The notes below the pieces were generated by a model, which made no database searches, was not told the origin of the DNA, and saw nothing but the letters and a program-made list of their open reading frames with translations. The translations under genes and the position numbers were made by a program. 64,000 nt of DNA from assembly GCA_011037195.1 (NCBI GenBank), contig JAAEAF010000096.1:1-64000 (forward strand), given 5' to 3'. Of this stretch, positions 54,086 to 64,000 are shown piece by piece. The stretch comes from Triatoma infestans. Taxonomy: Eukaryota; Arthropoda; Insecta; Hemiptera; Reduviidae. Position 1 is the first letter of the stretch; the number at the start of each line of letters is the position of its first letter.

Positions 54086-54600
54086 AAAATATAAACCTTT
54101 TTTTATAATTGTTATCCAAGTCCAAATAAATCTTTATTATTATCTAGGTATTTTATCCGTGGTATGCATACTTCTCATATTCCTGACTGGTTTCGGATTT
54201 TCTGCCATTGTCAGACCAAATTATTAATTTCGTGTAGAGAATTACATCAACGACACTGGTTACACCACATTGGTTTATTATTATTATTATACTTTATAAC
54301 TGTATCTGGAACTCAATCTTAGCTAAGGCAAGTAGATGGCAACCTAATAACCTAAATACAATTTAGTTCAATACTGATATGTTCCTAGACCTTTATTAGA
54401 AAAACCTTGTTGATATTTCCTAGTTGGAAAACGATCTTTTCCTTCGTTGCTCACCTCTGCTGTCTAGATACTGTCACTTCTATTACTTATTCTCCTACAG
54501 CCTTAAGAGCATTGTTTTTTTGTTTTTTTTTTAATTGTGCCAGACTTTTGAAATTGGATTCTCAACGGAAACTTTACGGAATTATCATGCAATATTTATT
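54086..54600. other. Unassigned region with a small stem-loop
   Basis: Around 54178-54215 the minus strand reads CTGACAATGG, then CCGAAACCAGTCAG, an arrangement reminiscent of the hammerhead-like motifs but lacking a helix I that I could pair. It is otherwise A/T-rich, with short MR-like traces near 54540-54590 (gaaattggattctcaacgga). Confidence 0.35.
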
Positions 54601-54619
54601 GTTTATATAACCTTCGTCT

Positions 54620-55100
54620 TTTTTTTTAAATCGGGAAGCAAATTGATTTTAGGTGGTTTCCGAGGGAAGATTCGAAATAGGTATACCATTTAAAGGAAAC
54701 CGGTTGGGGTGTTTTCTGGAGAGAATCGCAGAAAAAACCGTTTAGTAAAATTGCTCTGTTCCGGTCAACCGATTTTTTCAAACTCAGCTTTTTTTTTTTT
54801 TTTGAAAAAAAAACACATTTCATTCTTATTAATATTATATAAATGACAGATCCTTATATATGAAAATGGGACTTGAGAGGCAATCCTAACGTTACATCGC
54901 TCCCCGCCCTAAAATCCCTCTGAAATTCAGAGTTTCCGGAAAATATTTCAAATAAAAGTTGTAGCTTTAGAATATGTAGTTGTTATATCAAATTTAGAAA
55001 AAAAAAAAACCAGTTTTCAAGAAAATCGCAACAAATCCAAAAATTCACTTTGTAAAGTGGTGATTCCGGTGTTGACCGATTCGACCAAAACCTTGCACTC
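54620..55100 (-). repeat. Two modular repeat fragments, reverse
   Basis: First: aaattgattttaggtggttt, ggaaaccggttggggtgttt, gctctgttccggtcaaccga and a T run. Second (54840-55100): gagaggcaatcctaacgtta, cagagtttccggaaaatatt, tttcaaataaaagttgtagc, ccagttttcaagaaaatcgc, ggtgattccggtgttgaccg. They are consecutive modules without termini. Confidence 0.65.
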
Positions 55101-56495
55101 CAAACCTCTGATAGCACGTGTTAGAGTGCTCTCCCAGTGGGAGAAATTGTTTCTTTTGTTTCTAATAAAGGCTAGATCATTTATGAGACTTAAGGTCAAA
55201 TATTTGATAGAAATATAGTAATGACACATGACCATCACTTGAATCAGATGTCTCAATACGAAATTCGCATTTGTATAGTGTTCTTTATTCAATTTATAAG
55301 GACATATTCAACAATACTCCGAACTGTTAACTATCTCTTATCAATGAATAACAATCATTGAAGTTACATATATATATACAATAATTGCAATTATTTATTG
55401 TATATGTTTGTATTATTGTCATATGATGAGAGTCAGTTCCAAGGTGAGATAGGATGGAGAAAGAGAGGAAGTTGGTATTGCCGGTTGCCGTTAGTTTTGA
55501 TTGCGCCAGCACCGGAAGTTGGCACATTGCCTTCAACCATTTAACTGGCTGGCTACTGCTAGCTCAATCAAAATGAAATGAGAGAGAGAGAAAAAAAACA
55601 GCTACTTATTTCTTTTCAATTTCAAATAGACTTCCGTAATTAGTTTTAAATGAATATTATTAAGGTTGTCATTTTTTATTTTGTTTGTCTGTTTGTTCAT
55701 GTTCCATTTTTTTACCTTTTCTTTCTGTCGTAACTACGTGGAAATCCGGAGAAAAGGAATGACGTTAGGCTTTCCTCCGAAAATTCATTTCACATTCTCT
55801 TCGGCAATCCTCAAAATTTTAATTCAAGAATTTTTTTTTTGTTAAAGATACATCCTTTACTACATAATTAGCTGTCCTCAAACACTCACAAGTTTACAGT
55901 AATAGAACCAAACTTTACACGGACATAGAAAGCACTAACTTCCTAAGGTTCGTGTTAGACGTGGAGCACACATTCGCTGAAGACATTTTTTCGAACTCAG
56001 AGGACCGACCCAAAAAACATGTATTTACTAGGAATCGGAATAGAATAAATGAAATTTTAAATAAAACGAATTTACATCATTGCAATTAAACTATGCGAGT
56101 GATAATTTCTAAGATAATAAACAACAAAAGATGTTTCATAAATGATAAATAGATAAATATCGGGGAAAAATTTTATTAATCAATGTACCATCATCAATAG
56201 TTGAAGGAGAAATATATATGTCCTAGAAACTGAACACAAGCTCGTGGTTTGTGGAAGTGTGTGTGCCTGTATCTATAAGTTTGTGTACACGTATGTGTGC
56301 AGATATTCAACAACCCAGAACAATATAACAAGAAAATAAAAAGGGGTAATCATTTGCAAATCAAATTTCAAGGATTATTACATACTGGGAACAAAGAGAA
56401 AAGTTATGTACATTATATTATATTGTTTACTCTGCTAATTTTTTTGCTTTTTTTTAAGGATCTTTTTCATCTTCCAAAATAAAATATAAAAAAGA
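55101..56495. other. AT-rich region, one short MR trace
   Basis: About 1.4 kb. A reverse MR trace lies near 55970-56035 (cattcgctgaagacattttt, cgaactcagaggaccgaccc, catgtatttactaggaatcg). The frame at 55017-55292 partly overlaps MR and has no recognised domain. No genes found. Confidence 0.45.
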
Positions 56496-56497
56496 AA

Positions 56498-56716
56498 AAA
56501 TCTAGTGTGAAACACTCATATTACAATCTAAATAGTTATAATTTATTGACTAATTTTCTTCAAATAAAAGAATTTCTGACTAAATATCTAATAAGCAGTT
56601 AAATAAACAATAAACGAAACTACAAAAAAAAAACAACACAATCAGCTCCTGCAGAAGTCAGCCTAAAAATCAATTTCCTCGGCACAAAGTTACAAACAAA
56701 AGTGACAGGACTTATT
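56498..56716 (-). repeat. Modular repeat fragment, reverse
   Basis: The hairpin end is aaatctagtgtgaaacactc, then a diverged body with caatttcctcggcacaaagt and acaaacaaaagtgacagga. It abuts the start of a forward copy, so the two are arranged tail to tail around 56716. Confidence 0.55.
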
Positions 56717-57370
56717 ATTTTCTCTTACCCCTCTAATAAGAGGAAGTATTGCGATCGCAGCAGATTTTTGAAATTGACTTTTTCACCGGAAATACATGTT
56801 CTGAGGTCCTGTGAATGCGAAAAAAATGTTTTTAACGAATGATCTTTGTGTGTCTGTCTGTTTTAACAGAATATCTCAAAAATGAAAAGTCTCAGGAAGT
56901 TCCAACCTGATATTCCGTTTAAGTACTATCACCGCATCAGACATGAAAATTTCGGGGAAAATCCATCAACCGGAAGTGCCTGATTTTTTTTTTTTTTTCA
57001 GTGATTTTCTCAAAAAGGTTACAACGATTTTCTTTAAACTTAGCGTGCTTATAGCATAGATAGAAACGTATCACTTTTATTCCAAACATTTTCGGGACAA
57101 AAAAATAGAAAGATGTTAGAAGGATAATTGGCTATGTGTCAGTTAGTTTAAATTCAAATTTGCCCAAGCTTTGCTGATTTTGACATAGCGTAATATTTGT
57201 ATATTTACATATAAGGACGCTCTGGTATGCAAGTGAATTCCCCACCACCATGTTTATGGCCAGCCCACCTAAACATTGTGTAATGTTGCAATTTTTAAAG
57301 GAAAATTATTGATTAAATTGTATTAATTAGAGTAAGAGAAAGTCGTGTGAGTGTTTCACACCAGATTTTT
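56717..57370 (+). repeat. Complete modular repeat, forward, variant end
   Basis: Start ATTTTCTCTTACCCCTCTAA with fold-back taagaggaagt, then attgcgatcgcagcagattt, tttcaccggaaatacatgtt, ttctgaggtcctgtgaatgc, acgaatgatctttgtgtgtc, ccgcatcagacatgaaaatt and caaccggaagtgcctga. One module is followed by the variant end (gtgtcagttagtttaaattc, ggccagcccacctaaacatt). It ends AGAGTAAGAGAAAGT and GTGTGAGTGTTTCACAC, CAGATTTTTT. About 654 bp, both ends intact. Confidence 0.9.
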
Positions 57371-57479
57371 TGTTTTTAATCTAGAAAATCGAAAAAAAAA
57401 AACTTTTCGATCTTTGTGCCGTTCCGCACAAATCTATTTCCGATCAACAGATAAAAAATTAAATTCCTGGGAAAAAAAA

Positions 57480-57782
57480 CGAAAAGAAAATCCAAAAAAA
57501 ATTCAATAAGGTCGCACTTCCGGTTGAGCGATTTTTGACAGAAAAATGCGATCATGGTATCTAAACGAAATACCAAGTTTTTTGAGGCTCCTGCGTTTTT
57601 TTTTTTGTTTTTTTTTTTAGAGATATTTTATTCTCATACAAAAGATCATTCACTACAAAAAAAAAAAAAAAATCATTACTCAGGGGTCCCTCAAGCAGCT
57701 ATTGTCGGTGAAAATCCAATTTCTTCAATTTGATAGAATCGTAATACATCCTTTTTATAGCAAGCGGTAAGAGGAAGTAAGA
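57480..57782 (-). repeat. Modular repeat fragment, reverse
   Basis: Right half only: ggtcgcacttccggttgagc (57513), gatcatggtatctaaacgaa, ataccaagttttttgaggct, attgtcggtgaaaatccaat, and an end near caagcggtaagaggaagt. Confidence 0.7.
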
Positions 57783-58498
57783 AGAAAAGAGTTTTATAAA
57801 TGAGGATCTTTATTAATTATATTATAATCATTACTAAGAAATACTGGAAAAGTCACTAAAGGTGAGGGAGAAGAAGAACATTAAATTGGTTCAACTTTTA
57901 GCTGAGAAGCTTCTTAACTCTCCAAAAAAAAAAAAGAATCGTAAATTATAAGTTTCTACTCAGGCAATTCTAAGAATCAATCAAAAATATTTGCATGAAA
58001 TATGCCTATTAGCAATGTATCATTATATTTGTGAAATATTTAATGAGCCAATGGACATAAGTGTTTATTTTTATTTTATCTTTTTTATAAAAAATAGAAT
58101 TTTGCAAATATTGAACAGGATGTAAACTAATTTTTAAATTTAGATATTTAGATAATCTTTTAGTCCTGAGAGAAGAATTAAGACGATCACACACAAAAAA
58201 CACACACTTTGCATTGTTAAAATATTAAAATTAAAAATCTCAATGAAACTAAGATAGTTCAACCAAGATGGGAACCAGTAAAGATCACTATTTAATGTTT
58301 CCAAGGTGACTGTTGTAATTTGCTTTATAAAATAAGAACAAAATAATGGATTGCTCAACAATTGATCCGCCTCTTCAGTCAACAAAATAGATAAAAAAAG
58401 CAAACAAAAAAGCAAATTAACATAAGAGAACATTGTCTTCATTGTACAAACAGTAAAATGTTTATTAAACAACTTTGTTTACATCTAATAACAAGTTG

Positions 58499-58535
<37 letters not shown>

Positions 58536-59160
58536 GATTATGATAAAACTGCAAAACAAGATACTAGAAAGAAATCTTCAACAATAAAACAATTTGCTTG
58601 AGGCAATTAAAAAAAAACCGGAAAAGGCCATAAAAGAACCAACTGTTTTTTTGAGAACTATAACAATAATTATTGTCAAAATATTTTTATTTAATTTTAA
58701 TTACATCACAATATTGAGTAACCATCTTTAAGATTATTAGTACTATGTTTATTTTTGTTTAAATAATAAATTAATAAATTTAAAATTAATACTATTGTAA
58801 GAGAAATTATTGCTATAAGGGTTAAATTTATGAAAGATAGTTTTTCAAGTTTCGAATCTTATAAGTAGGATAAAAATGAGAATACTAGCACTATCGAGTA
58901 TACTCCCTTTGCAGTATTAGTTTATGCCACTATTTACGACTTTATGGAACGATTTTCCATGAGAAATGGATTTTTGGGTGGCGCTGAGGCTGTGGAAATT
59001 TCAAGAGTTATTGTGGTTTGATCTAGACGCCATCTTCTGCACTATAATTTTAATATATGTACCGCCGAAGCGTATAATGTAATCATATATAAAAATACTA
59101 TATGGTATGTGCAAGAAAAATATTCATGATATACTCGTAAGTAAAATTTGAGTGAAAACT
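57783..59160. other. AT-rich region
   Basis: About 1.4 kb. It includes a TTA microsatellite (58502-58534). The minus-strand frame 58140-58439 starts MKTMFSYVNLLFCLLFLSIL, which resembles a signal peptide, but what follows matches nothing I know and there is no supporting exon. Otherwise unassigned. Confidence 0.4.
58502..58534. repeat. (ATT)n microsatellite
   Basis: Ten to eleven TTA units, outside any recognised element. Confidence 0.95.
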
Positions 59161-59164
59161 CCTA

Positions 59165-59760
59165 CTTTCTTCTAACACCTACTCGTGTCAGATTTTTGAA
59201 ATTAAGTTTTCACCGAAAGTATATGTCTTGTGTTCTCTGAATAAGAACAAAATGTTTGTAGCGAATGCTCCGTGTGGGTGTGTGAGTGTTAATTCAAAAA
59301 AGACAAATCGCAGAAAGCTCAAACTTAGTATTCTGTTTGGCATTACCACCACGTCAGACATGAACATTACAGACAAAATCCGTCGACCGGAAGTGCAATT
59401 GTACTGAACTTTTCTTTTTTCCAGTTTTACGTAATTTTCTCGAAAGCTACCGTCGATTTTCTTTAAACATCGCATACTATTTACATACATAAATACCTAT
59501 CACTTTTATCTGAAAAACATTTTCCCTTATCAAAAATTGATTTTGTGAAGGTTCGTTAGTGACTGATTACAGTAACACTATGCTTTTCTCTTCAGTATAA
59601 TACATTGATTTTACCACCTACATAATATTAATACACATTACAAGCATTAATAGAATTCCAATTTGGGGAAAAAAAATACGTTAGCCGAAATCGATTTTAC
59701 AGAACAGATTTATAAGTTTTTTGAATTTTCTTGAAAACCAGATGATTTTCTTTGTTGGCC
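59165..59760 (+). repeat. Modular repeat copy, forward
   Basis: Enters at ctactcgtgtcagatttttg, ttttcaccgaaagtatatgt, ttgtgttctctgaataagaa, gcagaaagctcaaacttagt, ccaccacgtcagacatgaac, tcgaccggaagtgcaattgt (59384), cacttttatctgaaaaacat, taccacctacataatattaa and gaattccaatttggggaaaa, and stops near 59750 where the palindromic region begins. Confidence 0.85.
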
Positions 59761-59861
59761 GTTACTTGTAATAAGAATTCGTTGGCTTATCGACCAATCT
59801 AAGGTAAAAAAACAAAAACAAAAAAAAAGTAATATTGTAATTGTATTTTAATAATTAACAA

Positions 59862-59902
59862 GTTCGACATTTCGACAAACTCTGTTTGCCTTCTTTAGGA
59901 AC
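59862..59902 (-). ncRNA. Hammerhead-ribozyme-like motif, copy 1
   Basis: Minus strand: GTTC, CTAAAGA, A, GGCAAAC/GTTTGTC stem, GAAATGTC, GAAC. It has the same layout as the 60384 copy with T-G-A changed to T-A-A in the first core box, which should disable it. Confidence 0.35.
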
Positions 59903-60203
59903 AATACAAAAATAAATTTTGGAGCGCTCTATGTCAATACCAACAAAGCTTGTGCAAATTTAAATTTAAAATAACTGGCAGACCTCCAATATTGCTCATT
60001 AAATTCTAGTTTTTTCAGAAAAATGTTTCAAATAAAAGTTGATACGTTTTTACCTGCCGCCAGTATTCTAAGTTTCAAGAAAATCGTTGTAACCGTTTTC
60101 AAGAAATATGAAAACAAGAAATATTTGGCTTCTCGACTAATCTATGGCAAAAAAAAAAGAAAAAAAAGAAGTAATATTGTAATTGTATTTTAATAATTAA
60201 CAA

Positions 60204-60244
60204 GTTCGACATTTCGACAAACTCTGTTTGCCTTCTTTAGGAAC
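60204..60244 (-). ncRNA. Hammerhead-ribozyme-like motif, copy 2
   Basis: Sequence identical in layout to copy 1 (GTTC, CTAAAGA, GGCAAAC/GTTTGTC, GAAATGTC, GAAC), in the same orientation, about 340 bp away: a direct repeat of the unit. Confidence 0.35.
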
Positions 60245-60383
60245 AATACAAAAATAAAGAGAAAAATTATAACACAAAACACATGAATGAATTACAGACT
60301 TAGCAGTCCCACAGTAATCACAACTATGTATTTTGTTTTTTGTTTGTATTTTGCGTTATAATTTTTCTCTTTATTTTTGTATT

Positions 60384-60424
60384 GTTCCTGAAGAAGGCAA
60401 ACAAAGTTTGTCGAAACTTCGAAC
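60384..60424 (+). ncRNA. Hammerhead-ribozyme-like motif, copy 3 (best core)
   Basis: Plus strand: GTTC (60384-60387), CTGAAGA (60388-60394, an exact CUGANGA), one extra A, GGCAAAC (60396-60402) pairing with GTTTGTC (60406-60412) across an AAA loop, GAAAC (60413-60417), TTC, and GAAC (60421-60424) pairing with GTTC as helix I. Penelope-like elements are known to carry minimal hammerheads with almost no helix III, which this layout fits. The extra A next to helix II and the TTC in place of GTC are departures. Confidence 0.45.
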
Positions 60425-60709
60425 TTGTTAATTATTAAAATACAATTACAATATTACTTTTTTTTTTTTCTTTTTTTTTTTGCCATAGATTAGTCGAGAA
60501 GCCAAATATTTGTTGTTTTCATATTTCTTGAAAACGGTTACAACGATTTTCTTGAAACTTAGAATACTGGCGGCAGGTAAAAACGTATCAACTTTTATTT
60601 GAAACATTTTTCTGAAAAAACTGGAATTTAATGAGCAATATTGGAGGTCTGCCAGTTATTTTAAATTTAAATTTGCACAAGCTTTGTTGGTATTGACATA
60701 GAGCGCTCC

Positions 60710-60873
60710 ACATAAGGCCTTTCGGCTATACAAGTAAAATTCCCACCACGTTTTTTATGGTCATCCCCCAGTTTAACATTGTAACGTTGCAATTTTAAAG
60801 AAAATTTCTTGATTAAATTTTATTAATTAAAGTAAAAGAGAAAATCGAGAGTGAGTGTTTCACACCAGATTTT
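60710..60873 (+). repeat. Modular repeat variant end, forward
   Basis: Continues out of the right arm: taaggcctttcggctataca, agtaaaattcccaccacgtt, atggtcatcccccagtttaa, cattgtaacgttgcaatttt, gattaaattttattaattaa, then gtaaaagagaaaatcgagag and the hairpin end gagtgtttcacaccagattt. Confidence 0.8.
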
Positions 60874-61334
60874 ATATTATTATTCATCACGATTAAAAGA
60901 TTTACGAGATTAGAATAAATATTTGAGACAATAAACCTTTGATGTATTTATTTTCTTTAATTAATGTGTATTATCCAATTATCAGTCTAGAAAGCAGAAC
61001 ATATAAAACTAAAATGTCCGCAGCATTAAAAATTAATAACAATTATAATGAATATATGTAATACATAATTTATCATGTTAAGATTTCTCTATATTTTTGT
61101 GCTTCTGATGAATTATCTGTTTGTTTTTAATGGTGCAGATGTTCCGGGAGAAATACAAATTTGTTTATCCTGCTGGGGTATCAGCAGAAGAATTGAATCG
61201 ACTTTCGATCAAAGTCAGTTACATCAGGATTATATTCATGTAATGTTTTCTTCAATTATTCTAGCAAATTTGAATGCCTTTATTTTTATAGTTTCACAGC
61301 ACGTTGATGAATTATAGACCAAAAAAAAAAATAG
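60874..61334. other. AT-rich spacer with one signal-peptide-like frame
   Basis: The plus-strand frame 61075-61317 starts MLRFLYIFVLLMNYLFVFNG, a hydrophobic leader followed by a polar stretch. It could be a lone first exon of a secreted protein, but no splice partner or homology is recognised and chance is likely. Confidence 0.3.
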
Positions 61335-61785
61335 TGTAATGGATTACCGGCGGTTTATCTTGCTTGCATCCAGAATCATAAGACCCCCCAAAATCTATGT
61401 CATCCATCCGCAGGTATGTCACTCAACATGTCACGTAAAGCGTAACATAATTTTATCACGACCTATTCAATTCGCTACTGCAGGGAGAGAGATCAAGATC
61501 CGGCTATCTCAACTCTTAGGAGACCTGAAAAAAGAAGAAGGGGTAGTTTTCTAAGCATATATAAAGGGCTGGACTCAAACATCCAGTCTTCAAGAAAACA
61601 TCACCATCAACAACAACACTCTGCCCAATTCAGTCTGACGTTTCTACCACTTTCTATACTAATTTCTATAAAGTCCTTGCAAAGTACTCTGTTTATCAGT
61701 AAATACGTATTATTAATGTTCAATCAATGTACTTTTTTTTTTCTACGTTTTTCTCTGTTTAATACCACACAACAACTCCACTACA
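61335..61785 (+). mobile_element. Solo LTR candidate
   Basis: A 451-bp segment beginning TGTAATGG and ending CCACTACA, which are inverted repeats at seven of eight positions and give the TG...CA borders of LTRs. It is markedly less AT-rich than its flanks. A TATA box (TATATAAAG, 61558-61566) sits mid-way, followed about 30 bp later by a likely start region (ccagtcttcaag) and a CA-rich leader. Flanks ATAG and ATAC are only partly alike, so no clear target duplication. There are no internal genes, so if it is an LTR it is a recombined solo copy. Confidence 0.5.
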
Positions 61786-62705
61786 ATACTTATTCGTAAT
61801 AGTTTCATAAATAAGTATTTATTCAGCTGCTTTCTTATCTTTTACCTATAAAAATGAGATGTCATATTTTATGAAATGGTTGCATACTTGACTGCATGCA
61901 AATGAAATATATTAGTTTTATGACGATTCCGATTAAATGGCTGACTATGTAATCCCGCAGGCGGTGACTTTTAACTCAATTCTAAAATCTACTATTTCTG
62001 ACAACTATATTTGCAGTGGAAATATCAAATATGAAATTAATTCGTATCCATTGGTATTTGCAAAGTTGGTATTAAGTAAGAGAACTCGTGTATTTAATTG
62101 CGATTCTTTCTTGTTTTCTGTTCTTATATAGTGAAGATTTATTACTATAAACTATCACAATATACTACAGCAATTTTCTCCCACATTTTCCCATACACAC
62201 AGGATACGAAAACACACACATACACATAAAATGCAAGTGAATTGTATCAAAAGTTTTCCTTTTCCATAAAAAGGAAATTCTACTAGTAAAAAATGGTGAA
62301 TTTTCTTTAATGTATTCTAAAATAAAAGAGGAAATGGAAAATTAGTCACATCCGTTTCCTGTGTAGTTTTTTTAAAGTTAAATATATGTATGAACGGGGG
62401 GAAGGGGGCGGACAGACAAAGAGGGAGAGACTATCGTATGGAACATATGTATGTGTATAATTATTACAAAATATGATTACTAACTGTATTACAATATTTG
62501 TTTTTTTTTCTTTTATAATAATCAGTTGGTACAACTGTATAAAAAGAATGAAATATAAAAAAAATGAAACCTATTTAATGATCATTCATTGAATATTTTC
62601 ACAGTTTTGGAGGTTTCTATTTTATCAAACCAATAGACTTAATAAATTATTCCAATTGACATGACTTTCTGATTTTACGTATTTTTAATATTCCTATAAA
62701 ATTGA
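61786..62705. other. Unassigned AT-rich region
   Basis: About 900 bp, with a short CA stretch (62210-62225) and a GGGG-rich patch (62395-62412). Open frames at 61937-62131 and 62346-62534 have no recognised domains. Confidence 0.45.
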
Positions 62706-62709
62706 ACGG

Positions 62710-63290
62710 TTATTACTTTACTTCTGTAAAAAGAAGTATTGTAATCGGGTCACACTTTTTCCGAAAATGAGTTTTCATCGAAAATACATGTTTTGAGATC
62801 CTCTTGAGTCTTTAGAAAATGCCCCTCTTTGTGCGTTAAGCAGCGTATCTCAAAAAAAAAAAAAATCGCTGTAGTTCAAACGAACGATATTCCGTTTCGG
62901 TATCACCAAGGAAACTGACATTCAAGGTTGAGCTCAAAATCTCTTACCGAGAGTTTCATTTTGACGTATAGATATTTCATATTTTTTCGTGAGCTTTCTC
63001 AAGTTTGGATCCAACGATTTTCTCTAAACTTTCTATACACCCTTCACACTTCTATATAAAACTTTTACCATCCATACAATATTACATTAAAGGCATTGCC
63101 AGAATACCAAGTATGAAGGAAATCGGAAAAACAATGTGTGTCTTTACAGAACATGTTTCCGAGATTTTTTTTTTGAAATTTCTTGGGAAATAGCTCCAAC
63201 GATTTTCTTTAAACTTGTAATGCTAATTATGTAGATATAAATATATCATTTTTATATGAAATATTTTCTGAGAATCCATGATGTTTTATA
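62710..63290 (+). repeat. Modular repeat copy, forward, diverged
   Basis: Start attactttacttctgtaaaa, agaagtattgtaatcgggtc, then ttttcatcgaaaatacatgt, tttgagatcctcttgagtct, agtttggatccaacgatttt, ttttaccatccatacaatat, gaataccaagtatgaaggaa, gctccaacgattttctttaa and tttttatatgaaatattttc. The closing hairpin is not found. Confidence 0.7.
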
Positions 63291-63635
63291 TTCAATGTGT
63301 CATCATCAGTGTTTGACGCTGTTGAAGACTTCTCGATCTACTATGTAATCACACTGTACTAAAAAAGAAACAAACGAAAAAAATAAATTAATAGCCCGTT
63401 TTACAGGCGAGCTTTTGTGTCCAACTTACCGATCAGTTGTCACAGACGGAGCGAACATACTTCATTCATTCATATTGATGCAACAAATAAAATCCAAGGT
63501 CAAGACCGGAAATGGAACCTTGTACAACTATAGACCGAAGCTTCGGGAGTCCATGCATCTAACCACTTAGCTCTACTGTCACATTCTGCTCTGTGCAGAG
63601 AACCAATAAGTACCGCCACCACCACTGTTTTAATT

Positions 63636-63673
63636 ACAGTAAGAGAAAGTCGTGTGAATGTTTCACACCAGAC
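63636..63673 (+). repeat. Modular repeat hairpin end
   Basis: Reads tacagtaagagaaagtcgtg, then GTGTGAATGTTTCACAC and CAGA. It is a clean forward terminus. The body upstream (63291-63630) is largely replaced by unassigned, less AT-rich DNA, so only the end remains. Confidence 0.75.
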
Positions 63674-63680
63674 TTTGTTA

Positions 63681-64000
63681 CTTTCTCTTACTCCTTGTAA
63701 GGGGAAGTTTTGCGATCGTATCAAAGTTTCGAAGTTGAGTTTTCACCGGAAATGCGTGCTTTGAGGTCCCCTGGATATGAAAGAAATGTTTTCAGCAAAT
63801 GGTCTGTATGCGTAACTCTCTCTATCTGTGTTCGAGTTTCTGTGTGACTATCACGGCATCTGACACGAAGATTTCGAGCAAAATCCATTAACAGGAAGTG
63901 CGATTATACTTATATTTTTTCCCCCAGATTTTCGCAATTTTCTCGAAGAAGACTACAACAATTTTCTTTGATCTTTGTATACCATATACATAAATAAATA
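63681..64000 (+). repeat. Modular repeat copy, forward, running off the window
   Basis: Starts ACTTTCTCTTACTCCTTGTA with fold-back gtaaggggaagt, 7 bp after the end of the previous copy. It continues ttgcgatcgtatcaaagttt, tttcaccggaaatgcgtgct, tttgaggtcccctggatatg, cacggcatctgacacgaaga, cattaacaggaagtgcgatt and ctcgaagaagactacaacaa, and is cut by the window end. Confidence 0.9.

Larger units (their letters stand above)
59787..60709. repeat. Large palindrome built of modular-repeat and hammerhead-like units
   Basis: The left arm (59921-60282, from ggagcgctctatgtcaatac) is mirrored by the right arm (60340-60709, ending gtattgacatagagcgctcc) with few differences, about 360 bp per arm around a ~57-bp centre. 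Each arm contains an MR piece (aaaatcgttgtaaccgtttt, tttcaaataaaagttgatac) and a unit with a hammerhead-like motif. Just left of the left arm (59787-59918) is a further direct copy of that unit. Arms this similar imply a recent inverted duplication or gene conversion between arms. Confidence 0.85.

Noticed and set aside
54178..54215. Fourth hammerhead-like motif
   Set aside because: CTGACAA and CCGAAACCAGTC boxes are present, but no helix I pairing was found and the stretch is explained by a simple CTGAC/GTCAG stem.

Overview
This is an AT-rich (roughly 70% A+T by eye) stretch of a eukaryotic nuclear genome, almost certainly from an invertebrate animal. The evidence is tRNA-derived SINEs, APE-type LINE remnants, a Helitron helicase remnant, a hAT-type transposon, solo-LTR-like sequences, many microsatellites and no dense gene layout. 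No intact host protein gene, rRNA or functional tRNA could be recognised, so the window looks like intergenic or deep intronic DNA. I cannot name the phylum from the sequence.

The dominant component is an interspersed, non-coding repeat that I did not recognise, called here the modular repeat (MR). Copies or fragments lie throughout, in both orientations, and by eye cover about 20 kb (near a third). In the arbitrary forward orientation an MR begins with ACTTTCTCTTACTCCT, which folds on a following AGTAAGAGGAAGT, and continues with TTGCGATCGTG and CACCGGAAATACATG. It then has one to three diverged modules of about 290 bp, each opening near CCGGAAGTGCG and holding GGCTCCAACGATTTTC and TTTATTTGAAACATTTTC. 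It ends with AGTAAGAGAAAGT and a hairpin GTGTGAGTGTTTCACAC followed by CAGATTTTT. Full copies are about 650-890 bp (for example 3969-4664, 29487-30371, 39608-40316, 56717-57370).

Layout: 0-12 kb, MR copies, a degraded SINE (2229-2400) and a GC-richer island (720-1260). 13.3-14.7 kb, Helitron helicase pseudogene on the minus strand. 14.8-19.2 kb, MR copies carrying smaller unidentified repeats. 19.7-21.3 kb, SINE and LINE RNase H fragments. 23.8-24.5 kb, a 372-bp palindrome and a SINE. 29.5-30.4 kb, a long MR. 31.2-31.7 kb, a polypyrimidine tract. 33.1-36.6 kb, directly and invertedly duplicated MR pieces. 38.8-40.3 kb, two opposed MRs. 41.5-41.8 kb, an LTR-like sequence. 42.9-44.3 kb, tandem MRs. 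44.6-48.4 kb, a SINE followed by a nearly full but broken LINE. 48.5-54.1 kb, MR copies invaded by a LINE tail and by a hAT element that itself holds a SINE. 56.7-57.8 kb, MRs. 59.2-60.9 kb, an MR-associated palindrome of about 800 bp. 61.3-61.8 kb, a solo-LTR candidate. 62.7-64 kb, head-to-tail MRs.

Nothing here works together as a pathway. The story is nested transposition: MR was present first and served as target for LINE, hAT and probably LTR insertions. Two palindromes and one further site carry motifs laid out like minimal hammerhead ribozymes of Penelope-like elements (helix I, CTGANGA-like box, helix II, GAAAC-like box, helix I'). The MR family and these hammerhead-like fold-backs are the best candidates for something undescribed.
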